DNA of 64,000 bases from Paratrimastix pyriformis (lineage: Eukaryota > Preaxostyla > Paratrimastigidae). The DNA is taken from positions 109,501-173,500 of the forward strand of contig JAPMOS010000060.1 in NCBI GenBank assembly GCA_027972325.1, given 5' to 3'. The position numbers and the translations under genes are program-made. The notes below the pieces were generated by a model. That model was not told where the DNA came from. It made no database searches and saw only the letters and a list, made by a program, of their open reading frames with translations. The first letter of the stretch is position 1; every line of letters begins with the position of its first letter. Of the stretch, positions 34,559-47,100 are shown piece by piece.

Positions 34559-35421
34559 ATGAGCGGCACTGGTTGCGCTTCATGCAGCAATTGTTGCAAT
34601 GGTGTCTGCTGCCCAGTGGCGACATCATTTTGTTCAGCGGGTGAGTGCACTTCCAAAAACGTCTTCTATGTCTTTCCATTTCTTTCGGGGGGTCTGTTGG
34701 TTCGTGCCTCCTTGCTGAACACGTGTCTTTTCTGTCCTCCAAGGATTTCTTGTCCTCGCAATTATCGTCTTTTTCGTGACGCTGTGTCTGATCACATGTC
34801 AGCGCCGCCGTGGCCCTCGGGGAATGCAGCGGCTCACCCTCGTCCCTGCTGTGGAGGGGGGCGTCACTGCGGCTGCGGCTCCCACTTTGATGTTTGCGGC
34901 TGTGCTCCTCTTCGCGGGGACCGCAATGGGCGCCCCCATCACCACCACCCCGGCCGGAGCTTCCCCACCGGCGGCCGATGACATGTGGGGGACGGCAGTC
35001 AATGGGCGGTGCGACGGCGACTGGAATTGTACAGGCAGCTCGAGGTCTCTCGGGGTTCCCTTACCGCCGCCATCACCGCCGCCGCCGCCACCACCATCAG
35101 CGCAGACCACTGCTCTGCCCCACTCACGCTCTCATCTCCCCGCCGTCCGCCAGGTGCTGCGGGGGCCTGATCTGCTGCCCGAACTGGGCCCACACGTGCA
35201 TGGTGTGCAACGAGCAGTGCTGCCCCTACGAGACGGACTACTGCTACGAGGGGGGCTGCTACCGGCACGGGTCGCTGGTCATGTGGGCCAGCCTCGAGGT
35301 GGCCGGGGTGGTGCTGGGCGGCCTGCTGGTGGTGGCCGCCCTGGCGATCGTCCTGACGGCCTGGCGGCGGGCCCGGCGTGCCTCGAGGCCGCCAGTCGGG
35401 GCGGGCGGGTCGCTCGAGTAA
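34559..35421 (+). CDS. Small cysteine-rich membrane protein with two hydrophobic spans
   Basis: Three exons, 34559-34691, 34744-35044 and 35154-35421, join in phase to 233 residues. The first part has a dense cysteine cluster (CASCSNCCNGVCCPVATSFC), followed by a membrane span built across the first splice (GGFLVLAIIVFFVTLCLITC) and basic QRRR. A second hydrophobic stretch (LMFAAVLLFAGTAMGAP) resembles a signal peptide. The last exon has a second cluster (CCGGLICCPNWAHTCMVC) and a final span (VVLGGLLVVAALAIVLTAW) before a basic tail. Donors are GTCTGT and GTCTCT. It recalls Shisa-like or granulin-like Cys spacing, but I do not assign a family. An alternative is that the gene starts at the internal Met before RLTLVPAVE, giving a type I protein. 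Confidence 0.6.
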
Positions 35422-35888
35422 GAAACGAAGGACCACCCCAGGCGGCCTGGGCCGACCCCCCCCCCCCCCCCGGTGACTTCGACAGGAAGAGTTGGATGAA
35501 GTTCTGCACAAAACAACAACAACAGCAATCCGGATCCAGGGCTGCTTTGCATTGGAAGCAGCAGCGGCGGCGGCGGCAAGGAGCGCCAATGATCCGCGGC
35601 GTGATGGCCACCAGAGGGCGCGGGGGGGCGGACAAGAGGCGCCCGGTGGGAGGAGGCACGGAGGCACCCCGTCAGATGGTGCAAGCAGGCGAAGAGGAGC
35701 GCCCGGGATGGGCCATGTCGGATGGTGCAAGCAGGCGAAGAGGAGCGCCCGGTATCGGTGCCCAGCCGGCCCGATCGAGGGGCATCATCGCCCCCCCCCC
35801 CCGGTTCCGCATGGTGGTGGTGGGCTGTGCTGCTGCTGGGTGCCGACGGTGATGAGGCGCCCCACGGGGGGGCCTTGGCTGGCTGTGG
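35422..35888. other. Convergent 3' intergenic region with two-copy repeat
   Basis: Two genes end on either side of this 467-bp gap. A unit containing gatggtgcaagcaggcgaag occurs twice, near 35677 and 35719. C-runs lie at about 35458-35471 and 35791-35801. No gene is supported. Confidence 0.45.
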
Positions 35889-38019
35889 CTACCTGTGCGC
35901 GTGGTGGGTCTGTGCGAGGGTGGGGGGCGGGGGCGGGGGCGTCTCGCAGGGGGCGGCTGCTCCCCCCCGGGGGGTCGCCTCCTCGGAGGACGCTGTCACT
36001 TGGCCCTGGCCCTGGCCCTGGCCCTGGCCCTGGCCCTGGCCCTGGCCCTGGGGGCACTCGGGGTCCTCCTCGGGCAGGGGCGAGGGTATCCCGTCCCAGC
36101 GGCGGCCCGGGGGCAGCCTGAGGGGCCGGGGCCGGGGCGAAGCGGCAGCTGCTGCTGCCAGGACGAAGGGCGACGAGCGGCGGCGGCAGCGGGCGGCCGA
36201 CTCCCCTGCTGGGGACCCACCCGAGGGGCTGCCGGGCAGGGCATCCCGCAGCGAGGGCGAGGCGCACATCCCGGCCGCCGGCTGGTGGGGCCTCGGAGTG
36301 GGGCCGGCCCTGGTGGAGGCGGAGGGGGGCGGGTCGGAGGGGGCTGCGGGGCCCATGGACATGGGCGATGAGGGGGCGGAGGGCGGCGCGGGCGAGGTGG
36401 AGGCGAGGCGCGTTGGGGGCCGCGACTGGGCCCGCGCCCGGGGCTGGCCGATGCCCTCGGGGGTGCCCGAGGATGGGGACGGGGCCGCCGGGCCGAGGGC
36501 GGGCGGGCGGTGGCCCAGCTTGGCCGTGGCCAGGTCCCCGTCCGACCAGCTCCGCCGCAGGGGCCGGCCCGGCTCGGGCCCGTCGGTCTTCCGGGGGCGC
36601 GGCCGCCGGCGCCGGGTGGTGGCGGCGCCGCCTGATGCCGAGGGCGGGCCCTGGCCGGGGGGGCCGGGGCGCCTGTGCTTGGGGTTGTAGATGGCCGCCA
36701 GCAGCTGTGCCTGGAAGGTGGGCCGCCGGGGCAGCCAGGCGCCCGTCCCCTCGGCCGCGGCTGCGGGCCCCGAGGGGGGCGACTGCTGTGCGGGCCCCAG
36801 CTGCAGGTGGGGCAGGCCCCCGGCCGAGAGGGGCATGGCCAGCAGCGAGACGGGGCTCTCGGCGGGGCCGCGGGGCGATGCGCCTTGGGGCGACCGGAGC
36901 GGGGCCGTGGCCGGGGTGAGGGCAGCCCCGAGGGGCCATGCGCCCCCCTCCAGCAGCGGCCAGCCGGGGGTCAGGGGGGCAGTCTGCGCGCGTCCCCCCC
37001 ACGGAGAAGCGCCCCAAGAGACGGCCCATCGGCCCACCGGAGGCCCCCAACAGGAACGATGCCCCAACCGGCAACCGCCCATCACCATCATGGAGAGGAA
37101 CCAAGGACAGGGAGCCACAAGGACAAATGACAAGGGCAATGACAAGGACAAATGACAAGGGCATTGACAAGGACAAATGACAAGGGCATTGACAAGGACA
37201 AATGACAAGGGCATTGACAAGGACAAATGACAAGGGCATTGACAAGGACAAATGAAAAGGCGATGGGGCGATGGGGCGATGGCCGATGGGGCCGATGGGC
37301 GATGGGGCGACGGGGCGATGGGCGATGGATGGGCGATGGATGGACGATGGATGGACGATGGATGGGCGATGGATGGCCGATGGATGGGCGATGGATGGCC
37401 GATGAATGGGCGATGGATGGGCGATGGATGGGCGATGATGGATGGGCGATGGATGGGCGATGGATGGGCGATGGATGGGCGATGGATGGGCGATGGATGG
37501 GCGATGGATGGGCGATGGATGGGCGATGGATGGGCGATGGATGGGCGATGGATGGGCGATGGATGGGCGATGGATGGGCGATGGCGACGGACGGCCGGGG
37601 TGCCGCCAGCCGATGGGGGCGGCAGCTCCTCGCCGAGGGTCGCGGCCGAGACGGAGCGGGGCGGCGCGGCGGCTACCAGGGGCAGCACCAGGGGCAGCAC
37701 TATGGGCAGCGGCAGCGGCAGGGCGGGGGGTGCCGTCCCGCGGGGCGACTGGGGTGTCCGCCCTCCCGCACTGGCCGCCCCGGGGGCCGCGGCGATGGTC
37801 GCCTGCAGGTACGACCGGAACAGGGCCGAGGCTGGCGAGGGGGCCGGGGGCGTGTGGCGCCCGCTGGGTGGGGTGGGTGGAGGCCCGGCCGACCCGGGGG
37901 GCGACGAGTGGACGCTGGCCCCGGGGCCCCCCGAGAAGGTCCCGCCCAGGCTGAGCGGGCTCAGCCTCTCCGGCGACGGCTGCCCGCTGCCGCTGCCGCC
38001 CAGCACCGCCAAACAAAAA

Positions 38020-38056
<37 letters not shown>

Positions 38057-38157
38057 AACACCAACAAACAACGACAACGACAACGACAACGACGACAACA
38101 ACAACACCAACAAACAACGACAACGACAACGACAACGACGACAACAACAACACCAAC

Positions 38158-38229
<72 letters not shown>

Positions 38230-41200
38230 CGACGACGACGCCAACAACAACAACAACGACAACAACAACAACAACAATGACGCCAGATGGAAGGTGAACC
38301 CCCTGACTATCATGACCAGCACCCTCGTCGCCCCATCCATTCCGCCATCCCCGGGCATCACCATCAGGGCTGCGGCGGAGGGCGCGTGGGGCGCGGGGCG
38401 GACCTGAGCTGGGGCGTCCGGCCGGGTGTGTGGGCGGGGGGTGTCCTTGTGCTGCTGTGGGGGCCGGGCGGGGTGGCGGGGGCGGTGGCCGCGGGCTGGT
38501 GGTGGTGGCGGCCTGCTGGCGGGCTGGGGCTGGTGGTGGTGGGCGCCTCGGTGGGCGATGGCGGCTGGCTGCTGCAGCTGGCCGTGCCCTCGGCGGCCGG
38601 CGCCCCCGACGGAGGTCGCGCCCAGGGAGCCGTCGGAAGGGGCGCCGCGTCCTCGGGGCCCCGGGGGGACTGCCCCTGGCCGTCAGGGGCCGAGGCGGGG
38701 GTCGGCATAGCCGCCAGCAGCCCGCTCCGAGGGGCCTCGCTTGGCCCGGGCGGGGCGGGGCCGGGCGGGCCGGCGAGGGCAGCGGGCGGGGTCCCGCAGC
38801 GAGAGGCCCCCAGGAAGAGGACGGCCGCCCGGGGGTCGGGCAGCCCGGCGGGGGGCGGGCTGGTGGCCCGCTGGCTGAGGAAGGCGCTGAGCCGCTGGGA
38901 GGAGGTGGGCTGGAGGCCGGAGTGGGTCAGGCAGTACTGCTGGGCCAGCTTGCGGAGCAGGGCCAGGGTCAGCGGGGCGCAGTAGAACTCCATGGCCTGC
39001 TTGTGCTGCGCCTCGCGGTACGTCAGGGGCGGCAGGCCCGACCGCACGCGCAGCTCAAGATCGGCGCTCTGGCGGCCCACCCCACAGGCACCCGGTCAGG
39101 GGTGGATGATCAGGGGCGTGTGGGTGTCGGGGCGTCAATGGGTGGGTGCGAGGGGGGGGGGGGGGCGTGGCGTGGCGTGGCGTGGCGTGGCGTGGCGTGG
39201 CGTGGCGTGGCGTGGCGTGGCGTGGCGTGGCGTGGCGTGGCGTGGCGTGGCGTGGCGTGGCGTGGCGTGGCGTGGCGTGGCGTGGCGTGGCGTGGCGTGG
39301 CGTGGCGTGGCGTGGCGTGGCGTTGTGGCTGTGTGTGTGGGGTCGGACGGACGGCCTTCTCCTGCTGCTTGTGGGCGCGCTGTGGGGAGCAGTCGCGCAG
39401 GATCCAGAGGCTCACGTGGACGGCCGTGGCCACGCAGAGCACCAGCAGGTGCACGTACAGCTGCGACCAGGCGTGGTCCGTCTGCACGGCCGCCAGCAGC
39501 CCCACGCCCGCCCCGCCCATGAATCATCACGGCATGGGCCCTTCGGCTGCTGCGGCCGTGGGTGCCCCACGGGACATCGAGTGGGTGCCCCACAGGACAT
39601 CGAGTGTGGGCAGGCGGGCGGGCGGGCGGGCGGGCGGGCGGGCGGGCGGGCGGGCGGGCATACGGACGCCTGGCCGGGGCCGTTGGGGATGCGGGTCCAG
39701 ACGACGAAGCTGCTGCAAGCCATGTGGGCCAGCAGCCCCACGGGCATGATCACCTGCACCACAACCCGGGCCAGGTGCCCGTTGAACGAGGCCGGCCGCT
39801 TCATCCGCCGCAGGACTGCGGGGAGGGGGGGAGGGAGGGCGATCATCAGCGAATCAGTGGTGGAAGGGAGAGTGGCGCAGGGGCAGGGGCAGGGGCAGTG
39901 GACGTGGAGGGCGGGGCGGGTATGAGGCAGGCGGAGGGAGCGGCGGGAGGGGAGCCGAGCCGAGCGGAGCGGAGCGGGACCGTTGAACTTGTCGATCCAG
40001 AAGTTCTCGATGACGGCCAGGCAGCCCACCAGGGGCAGCACCGGGAAGGCCAGCGCCGCCAGGAAGCTCATGATGGCGAACTTCAGGATGAGCTGGTAGC
40101 TGCGCCCCCCACGCACCCGCCCACGCCAAGAACATGGGTGGGATGGATGGATGGATGGATGGATGGATGGATGGGATGGATGGATGGCTGCCCAACCCGG
40201 GTGGTGGGGGGGCATCCGAGGGATGCGGACCGGAAGGCGAGCGAGACTTCGGGCAGCTCGTAGTGGGCCACCAGCTCCCTGCCCGCCACCCACGCCCAGC
40301 AGCCGGCACACAAGAGCACAAGAGCACAAGAGCACAAGAGCACAAGAGCACAAGAGCACACCACAGACAGGCAGCACACGGATCAGCAAGACATCAGCGC
40401 CGCCCATCGCAGGGGCGCCCCCTTCATGGTGGCGGGGTGGCGTGCGGAGATGGGGGTGGGGCGGACCGCTGGGCTGGGTGGGTGGGTGGGGGCGTGTGGG
40501 CTGGGCGAGCAGGGTGGATGGGTGGTGTACGGACCGCTGGGTGCGGGCGCCCCGTGCGAGGATGTACTTGTGGATGAGCACCTCGGGGTGGGCCAGCTCG
40601 AGGCCCAGCAGGATGACCGACATGTCCCCCGCAAGGGCAAACAGCTGCCCCAACAGCCCACACACGCCACCACGACCCGAAGCCACCAGGATGCCCGGCA
40701 CAACAGCCATCATCGGCATCATGTCACGCCACCGGTGGGCGTGGGTGTGGGCGTGGGTGTGGATGTGGAGGGGCAGGGGCAGAGGCAGAGGCAGAGGCAG
40801 GGGAACTTGGAATTGGATGTGGCGGCGGATGTGGCCATGCCTCGGGTGCGCTGGCGGACTATGTACGTGGTGGCGGTGGAGATGATGATGGCGGACCATG
40901 TCCGTGGTGGCGGTGGAGATGATGATGGCGGACCATGTACGTGGCGGTGGACTTGTACCAGGTGTCGTTGAAGCCGCCCGCGTAGAGGGCCAGCACCAGG
41001 ATGCCGCCCAGCTGGTTGGTGCACTGCCCGCCACCCACCCAGGAAAATCCCCAGTCAGAACGACCGGGCAGCGGGCCGACGGACGGAAGTCGAGGATCCC
41101 AGAGCTGCATGACGATGGGCGGGCACGGGGGGGCCAGCCCGGGGGGGGGGGCGGGCCTGGAAGAGCAGGAAGTGCACCATGGCCGCCGACTGCTCGGAGG

Positions 41201-43957
41201 TCTTCGTGTGGTGACGCTCCCACCGGGTCAGCTCTGCACACACACCACCCCCAGTGCATGCGACAGTGATGATGGCGATCCATGCAGCTCTGCACACACC
41301 CCACCCCAGTGCCACCCCAGTGCCACCCCAGTGCCACCCCAGTGCCACCCCAGTGCCACCCCAGTGCCACCCCAGTGCCACCCCAGTGCCACCCCAGTTG
41401 TTGTCACGTGGCATGCGACGGTGATGATGGCGATCCATGCAGCGCTCACACGGGGCGCGTGGCGAGGGCGCTCTGTGGGTATGGGGACGGGAAGCGGGGC
41501 GAGGACGGAAGCGGGACGAGGGACGGGAAGCGGGACGAGGGACGGGAAGCGGGGACGGGAAGCGGGGACGGGAAGCGGGGACGGGAAGCGGGACAGGGAC
41601 GGGAAGCGGGAAGGGGCGGGACAGACTGGGGACGAGGACGAAGAGGGTGACGTTGAAGAGGGTCACGATGACCGTGAAGGCCGCCTGGACGCCCAGCTTG
41701 GCGATGAACAGCGAGTCCTTCCCCGCCAGCACCTGCCCACCCCCACGACCGACCCACCCACCCACACACGACCCAACGAGGCCGATGGCCACAATCGGAT
41801 GGGATGGCCACGCGGGCGTAGAGGCAGACGGGCATCGGCATCGGGCATGTGGGGCCATGTGGGGGCATGTGAGGCATATGGGCCATGTGGGGCATGTGGG
41901 GGCATGTGGACGGACGGCGGGGTCGGAGACGAAGGCGATGAAGGCGCTGCAGACGATGTTGATCCCCAGGCAGGCGAGCGTGCTGCCCACCTGCGCCACC
42001 CACCGCCACATCAAACCATCAGCCCGGCTGGTTCCCGCGCGGGAGAAGGGGAGGGGGAGGGGGGGAAGAAGAAGAAGAAGAAGAAGAAGAAGAAGAAGAG
42101 GGGGGGCATGCATCTCATCGTCCCGCCCCCCCCCCCCCCCGCTCGCGGCCGCGGAGGTGGCTGCGTCTGCGGTCTGGGCAGGGCAAGGCAGGGCAGGGCA
42201 GGGCAGGGCAGGGCGCAGGGCAGGGCGGACCCTGCGGATGAGCCGCTGGCGGCGGGGGAAGCGGAGATGCTCCCAGATGACGTCCGACGGCTCGGCCGCC
42301 TGGTGGAAGGCGATCATGCTCCCCTGCGGCCCCCCCGAACCCCCGTCCCCCGTCCCCCGGTTAGCAAACGGCGGGGCATCCCAGTGCCGCGGCCGCCTCG
42401 TGGTGGGGCTGGGGGTGCGGGCGGCTGTGGCTGACCTCGAAGGGGAGCTGCTTGAGGCGATCCATCAGGAAGATGGCCTCGTGGCGGTGCTGGAAGGTCA
42501 CGAAGGCGTACCCCGTGCAGGGGGCCGCCTGCCTGTCCACCCCCCGCCACCATCGGGCCGCCCCGGGTGGGGGACCCGGACCCGCGTCAGTGCAGCCGCC
42601 CACGGCGGGGGGGATCCGGGGGGGCTCTGGATGGGCGCCCCAGGGGCAGGGGCAGGGCGGCAGGCAGGGCATGGCAAGTGCGGGGGCGGCAGGCGTGGCG
42701 GACGATCGCAGGGCGGCCGTCTGGACGTTGGCCACGTTGAGCTTGTGCTGCAGCTCGTGGATCTTGGCCGTGGCCACGTCTGCCCTCGCCCATACCCCGC
42801 CCACACCCGAAAACGCCATCCCCACCTGATGGGCGCGGGCAGGCGGGGCAGGCGGGGCAGGCGGGGCAGTCGGGGCAGGCGGGGCAGGCGGGGCAGGCGG
42901 GATGGCGCGAGGCGGGAGCGCGTGTCGGGGGGGCGGACCCCTGCTATTGTCGGTGGTGGCGGCGGCCTTCTGGATGGCCAGGTTCTCCATCTGCGGGCCC
43001 CGCACCGCCACGACACCACGACGCCCCCAGCCGCAGCCGCAGCACCGGAGATCCGAAAAGGTGGGCATGGTATGCGGAGATCCAAAGCAAAGGAGAGGTT
43101 GGGGTTCGGAAGGAGAGGAGGGCAAGGCGCAGAGGGTGGGGTGGTTCGTGATGGCGGGCGGCGGGGGTGGGGCGAAGGCCGATGGGGCAGGGATGGGGCA
43201 GGGATGGGGCAGGGATGGGGGATGGGGCAGGGATGGGGCAGGGATGGGGCAGGGATGGGGCAGGGGGCAGGGGGATGGGGACGCACCTCGTTGCGGAGGG
43301 TCTTGACGAGGTTGATGGACTCCACCAGGGGGGCGTCGTCCCTGGAGAGGGCCACGTGGACCACCTGACCGTACCCCCCGAGGGCCTTGCGCAGGCTGGC
43401 GGGGCTGGCGGTGGGCGGGAGGCCCGTCACCATCACCGAGAAGTCGCCGCACTGCGGGAACCGCCCCGACTCGTTCTCGATCGAATTCAACACCCGCCGG
43501 AACCCGGCCCACCCGACCCAGTAGATCAGCACGGCCACCAGGTCGCAGATGGTGTGGGTCCAACCCAGCTGATAGCCAAAGGTGAGCAGGGTGAGAGTGG
43601 AAAAGTCCGTCCAATCGGGCGACTCCTTTCCCCGCAGGACGTTGACCACCAAAACAGGAAAGTAGGCCAGCATCAGGAAGAAGTACAGGATGCTGAGATC
43701 CTTTGTCGTCCGGAGGAGGAGCTGAGTTCCTATCCAAACGTTGAGACGTGAAAGAGGAGTGCTCAGTGGAAACAAGCGGCCCGATGAGTCCAGGAGGCGT
43801 GTCCCAGCAGCTCGAGCCAGAGCCTAGAGATTCGATGATGTGAGTTCGTCATCAATCGGAACTGGTCTTCTCCAACCTCCTCTTTATTGGGGAGCTGCTG
43901 CTTATGGCTGAGAGTACCATGAACCGCAATCCGGACCGCTGCCCACAGATTTGACAT
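35889..43957 (-). CDS. OSCA/TMEM63 (CSC1, DUF221)-like membrane channel
   Basis: Polytopic membrane protein of the mechanosensitive OSCA/TMEM63 family, probably a stress- or stretch-gated cation channel. The N-terminal exon to about 43288 has FPLSTPLSRLNVWIG, a span in LYFFLMLAYFPVLVVNVL and a second in FGYQLGWTHTICDLVAVLIY, then the cytosolic CGDFSVMVTGLPPTASP. Later exons give AFVTFQHRHEAIF and AEPSDVIWEHLRFPRRQRL (family-typical P-x-D-I-x-W), then spans such as GVQAAFTVIVTLFNVTLFVL, LGGILVLALYAGGFNDTWY, IMSFLAALAFPVLPLVGCLA and YVHLLVLCVATAVHVSLWIL. A disordered tail ends at 35889 with a GQ repeat coded at about 36000-36050. Start choice (ATG 43957, MSNLWAA) is weak. Introns hold many minisatellites. 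The tail exons 38000-35889 could belong to a separate gene. Confidence 0.66.
37130..37260. repeat. About 25-nt repeat (gacaagggcattgacaagg core)
   Basis: About five copies in an inferred intron of the channel gene. Confidence 0.85.
37310..37586. repeat. 11-nt minisatellite gatggatgggc
   Basis: More than 20 copies, starting beside a minus-strand GTCCGTCGCC donor in the channel gene. Confidence 0.95.
38013..38278. repeat. CAA/CGACAA microsatellite
   Basis: CAA and CGACAA units with CACCAACAAA spacers in an inferred intron of the channel gene. On the plus strand it would read poly-Gln/Thr/Asn, but no gene supports that. Confidence 0.92.
39166..39326. repeat. 5-nt array (cgtgg) in channel intron
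   Basis: Over 30 nearly perfect copies. The same unit occurs in the TBC gene at 45896-45966. Confidence 0.97.
40311..40362. repeat. 10-nt repeat (cacaagagca)
   Basis: About five perfect copies in an inferred intron of the channel gene. Confidence 0.9.
41300..41400. repeat. 11-nt repeat (cagtgccaccc)
   Basis: About nine perfect copies in a channel-gene intron. Another array, of gacgggaagcgg units, follows at about 41490-41600. Confidence 0.93.
42838..42902. repeat. 9-nt repeat (ggcggggca)
   Basis: About seven copies in a channel-gene intron. An 11-nt ggggcagggat array lies at about 43185-43270 in a neighbouring intron. Confidence 0.9.
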
Positions 43958-44173
43958 CTGGGGAAGCGGAAACAGACGGAATGACCCCCGGCTTGCCGGC
44001 AGGAGCGGGATCAGCGCAACAGCGGCGGCAGCAAGAACTTCTTCTTATAATGCGAAAAAAAAACTCGAGAGAAACGAAAACAAGAAGAAACGCAACAACG
44101 CACAAGTCACAGTCACAGTCACAGGCACGCACACGGAACCGAACGGAACCGAGTTGGGCCCCTCAGGGGCGCC
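43958..44173. other. Short intergenic gap
   Basis: This 216-bp, AT-richer gap contains a run of A near 44054-44065 and cacagt repeats near 44105-44130. It lies between the stop of the TBC gene and the start of the channel gene, both minus strand. Nothing coding is supported. Confidence 0.45.
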
Positions 44174-47100
44174 TCAGCAGGGGGCCGAGGGGTCGGAGGG
44201 GGGGGAGGCCGCCGTGGGGGTGGCGGGGCTGAGGGCATCCGGGAGGCCCGTGGAAGGGGCGGGCGAGGGCTTGGGGGCGGGCGCAGTCGGCGGCCGTTTG
44301 GGCCTGGCCGACCTCGCCTGGGGGCTGCCGGCCGGGGCTGCGGCGGCTGCGGTGGCCGCTGCCTGGGCGGTTGCGATGACGGACCAGCCCTCCTCGTCGG
44401 TTTCGACCAGCTCGCGCTCCTCCGGGTTGGCGGGCCCCGTGCCCCCGCTGCACCGGCGCCGCAGGTCCTCCGCCGAGACGCTCCCACGGATGATCGGACG
44501 CAGCTCCACCTGCAGGGCGCGCCACCCAAACCAAGCAGCCAACCAAGGTTGGTCAGCGTGGTGCCGGGACGGAGGGGGATGGGTGGTGCGACATGCTGGC
44601 ATGCGGGTCCCCCAGGGGGCAGCCGGACCTTGGCGCCTGCAGGAAGACGGCTACTGGCCGGGGTGAGGATGGCCGCCGGGCCCTCGGCGGCCGGGCTGCC
44701 CGGGCTGCGCAGCATGGGCGGCGGGGCCACGGGCGGGCTGCCGGTGCCGGCAGCCGAGGGGCCGGGGGTGCCGGCCGGCATGGGCATGGGCGCGAGGGCC
44801 CCCAGGTCGAGGGCCGTGCCGGGCGAGGGGGCGCTCGCCTCAGCGGCGGCCACCGCGGCCGCGGCCAAGAGGCGCCCCGCGGGTGCCCCCAGGATGGCCC
44901 CCAGGCCGCCCTGGGTGGCCAGGGCCGCGGGAATGTGGCGCCCGGGGGGCGGCGGGGGCGGCTTGCGGGGTGGCGGCGGTGGCGGCGGTGGCGGCGGTGG
45001 AGGGGGTGGGGGTGGCTTGGGGGTGACCGAGGTGGTGTGTGGGGTGTCCCGGGGAGGGGCGGTGGTGGGGGCGGCTGGTGGGCGGCCGAGGCTGGCGGTG
45101 GGGGCGGTGGGGTGGGGCCATGGGGATGGGGAGGGCGCTCCCGAGGGCGTCGAGGAGGCTGCTCTGCGCCATGGGCGGCGAGCCCACCCGCAGCGGGACG
45201 GGGGCCGTCAGGACGGCCGCCTGCTGGGCGGGGGGCGGGACGGCCCCTCGGGGGGTGGTCGGCAGGGCCGCAGGCGGGGCGGCGGCGGCGGCGGCGGCCG
45301 ACTCACCGGCGGCGGCGAGGGGCGAGGGCAGCGGGGTCGAGGCGGCGCTGCCGGGGCAGGAATGAGAGGCCGTGAAGGGAGAGGCCTGGGCCAGGGCCTG
45401 GGCCGGGAGGCCCGCGGTGGTGGCGGGGGCCAGGGGCGAGAGCGGGAAGGCGAAGGAGGACGAGCGGTGGCGCAGCGGGCCCGGGACCCCCTCGCCCGAC
45501 GGGGCGGCGATCGACTGGGCGCGGTGGCGGCCCCCCGGCCCCGCCATGGCCGCGGCAGCCAGCAGGGGTGACCCGCTGCCGCTGACCACGCTGCCCGTCT
45601 CGGCGGCGGCGGCCGCAGCGGCGGACGAGTGTGCGGGCAGGGGGGCGGCCTCGAAGGGCACGTCCATGAGGGCGCACAGGAAGGGCTGCGCCCGGGTCAG
45701 CCGCACGAAGTCGTCGAAGCCCAGCCGCCGCTGGCCGGCAATGTCCAGCCGGTGGAAGGCCATTGTCAGCAGCCGCAGATCCTCCGCCTGCGCCGGGCGG
45801 GGCGGGACGAGGTGGCAAGGGGGGGGGGGGGGGGGGGGGGGGTGAGAAAGTGCAGACTGTCAGGGGGGCGAGATGAGGGGAGGACAGAGGCGGAGCGTGG
45901 CGTGGCGTGGCGTGGCGTGGCGTGGCGTGGCGTGGCGTGACGTGGCGTGGCGTGGCGTGGCGTGGCGGACCCTGGGGCTGAGGACGAGCCCCGAGCGGAT
46001 GCGGTAGAGCGACTTGACCAGCCCCACGAAGGCCTCCTCCTCGAGGACCCGCCCGCCCACCTCGGCCCACTCCTCGGCGGCCTCCTCGGGGTCGGCCGGA
46101 CAGCCCCAGCCCCCGGGCCCCTCGGGCAGCGGGCTGGGTCCCTTCTCGGTGGCCTCCCCCGAGGCGGGCGGCTGGGCGGCTGCCAGGGCGGCCACCTCGG
46201 CGTCATCCTCCTGCTCAGCCGGCGGCCCGCCGCCCTCGGCCTCCTCGGCCCCCGGGTTTGCCTCGGGCCTGCGCTGCTCCTCCCCGGCCCCGCTCCCGCC
46301 CGGCATGGTCGGCCCGGCTGTGGCCGTGGGGGCGGCCGATGGTGGCGGGGCGGCGGCTTCCTCGGGCGAGGCGGCCGGCTGGGGCGGGGCGGCTGGGGCG
46401 GGCGGCGTGACGCTACGCGAGCGGCCGCCTGTGAGCATCCGGGGCGGGGGCGGCTGCGGGGCGGCCTGGTGGAGGCCCTCCTTGTCCTTGTCCTTGTCCT
46501 TGTCCTTTGCCCCGGGGCCGGGGGCCGCCGGGTCGGGGACGGCCAGCGCCTGGAAGAAGAGGCGCACCTTCTGCCGTGTCGTGCCCCGGCGCAGCCTGGC
46601 CAGGCCCCAGAGCAGCTCCCGGAAGCTCATCCGCCCGCCCTCGGCGGCCCCCCGGGCGGCGGCCTGCGGCTGCTGCTGCAGGTTTGGCGGCCCCAGGGCG
46701 AACAGCTCGAAGAGGCGCCCCACGAGCGGCTCCTGGGCCAGTTTCCCCAGCAGCCCCGGGTCGGCCGCGGGCGGGGGCCCCGGCGCGGGGGCGGCCTTGG
46801 CGGCAGTGGAGGTGCCGCGGAGGGTGGCCGGGGCGGGGGTGGGTGCGAGGGGCACCACCAGGTGCAGCAGCAGCAGCCGGGCGAACTGGGGCTGGCTCAG
46901 GCTCAGCGCCCAGCCGCAGGTGGGCCGGGGGGCGGGCCCGCAGAGGTCCTCGCCCCGCTCCGAGTCCGTGGGTGAGAGGGGCCCCGAGGGCACGCACAGC
47001 GGAGGGGCCCGCGGGTGCCGGGCGAAGATGTCGCTCGCCCTGCAAAAAGCAGCAGTCGCATGATGGGATGGGGATGGGGATGGGATGGGGATGGGGACGG

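Noticed and set aside
38013-38278. Plus-strand poly-Gln/Thr protein over the CAA array
   Set aside because: No start or flanking domain supports it, and the array lies in the channel gene's inferred intron on the other strand.
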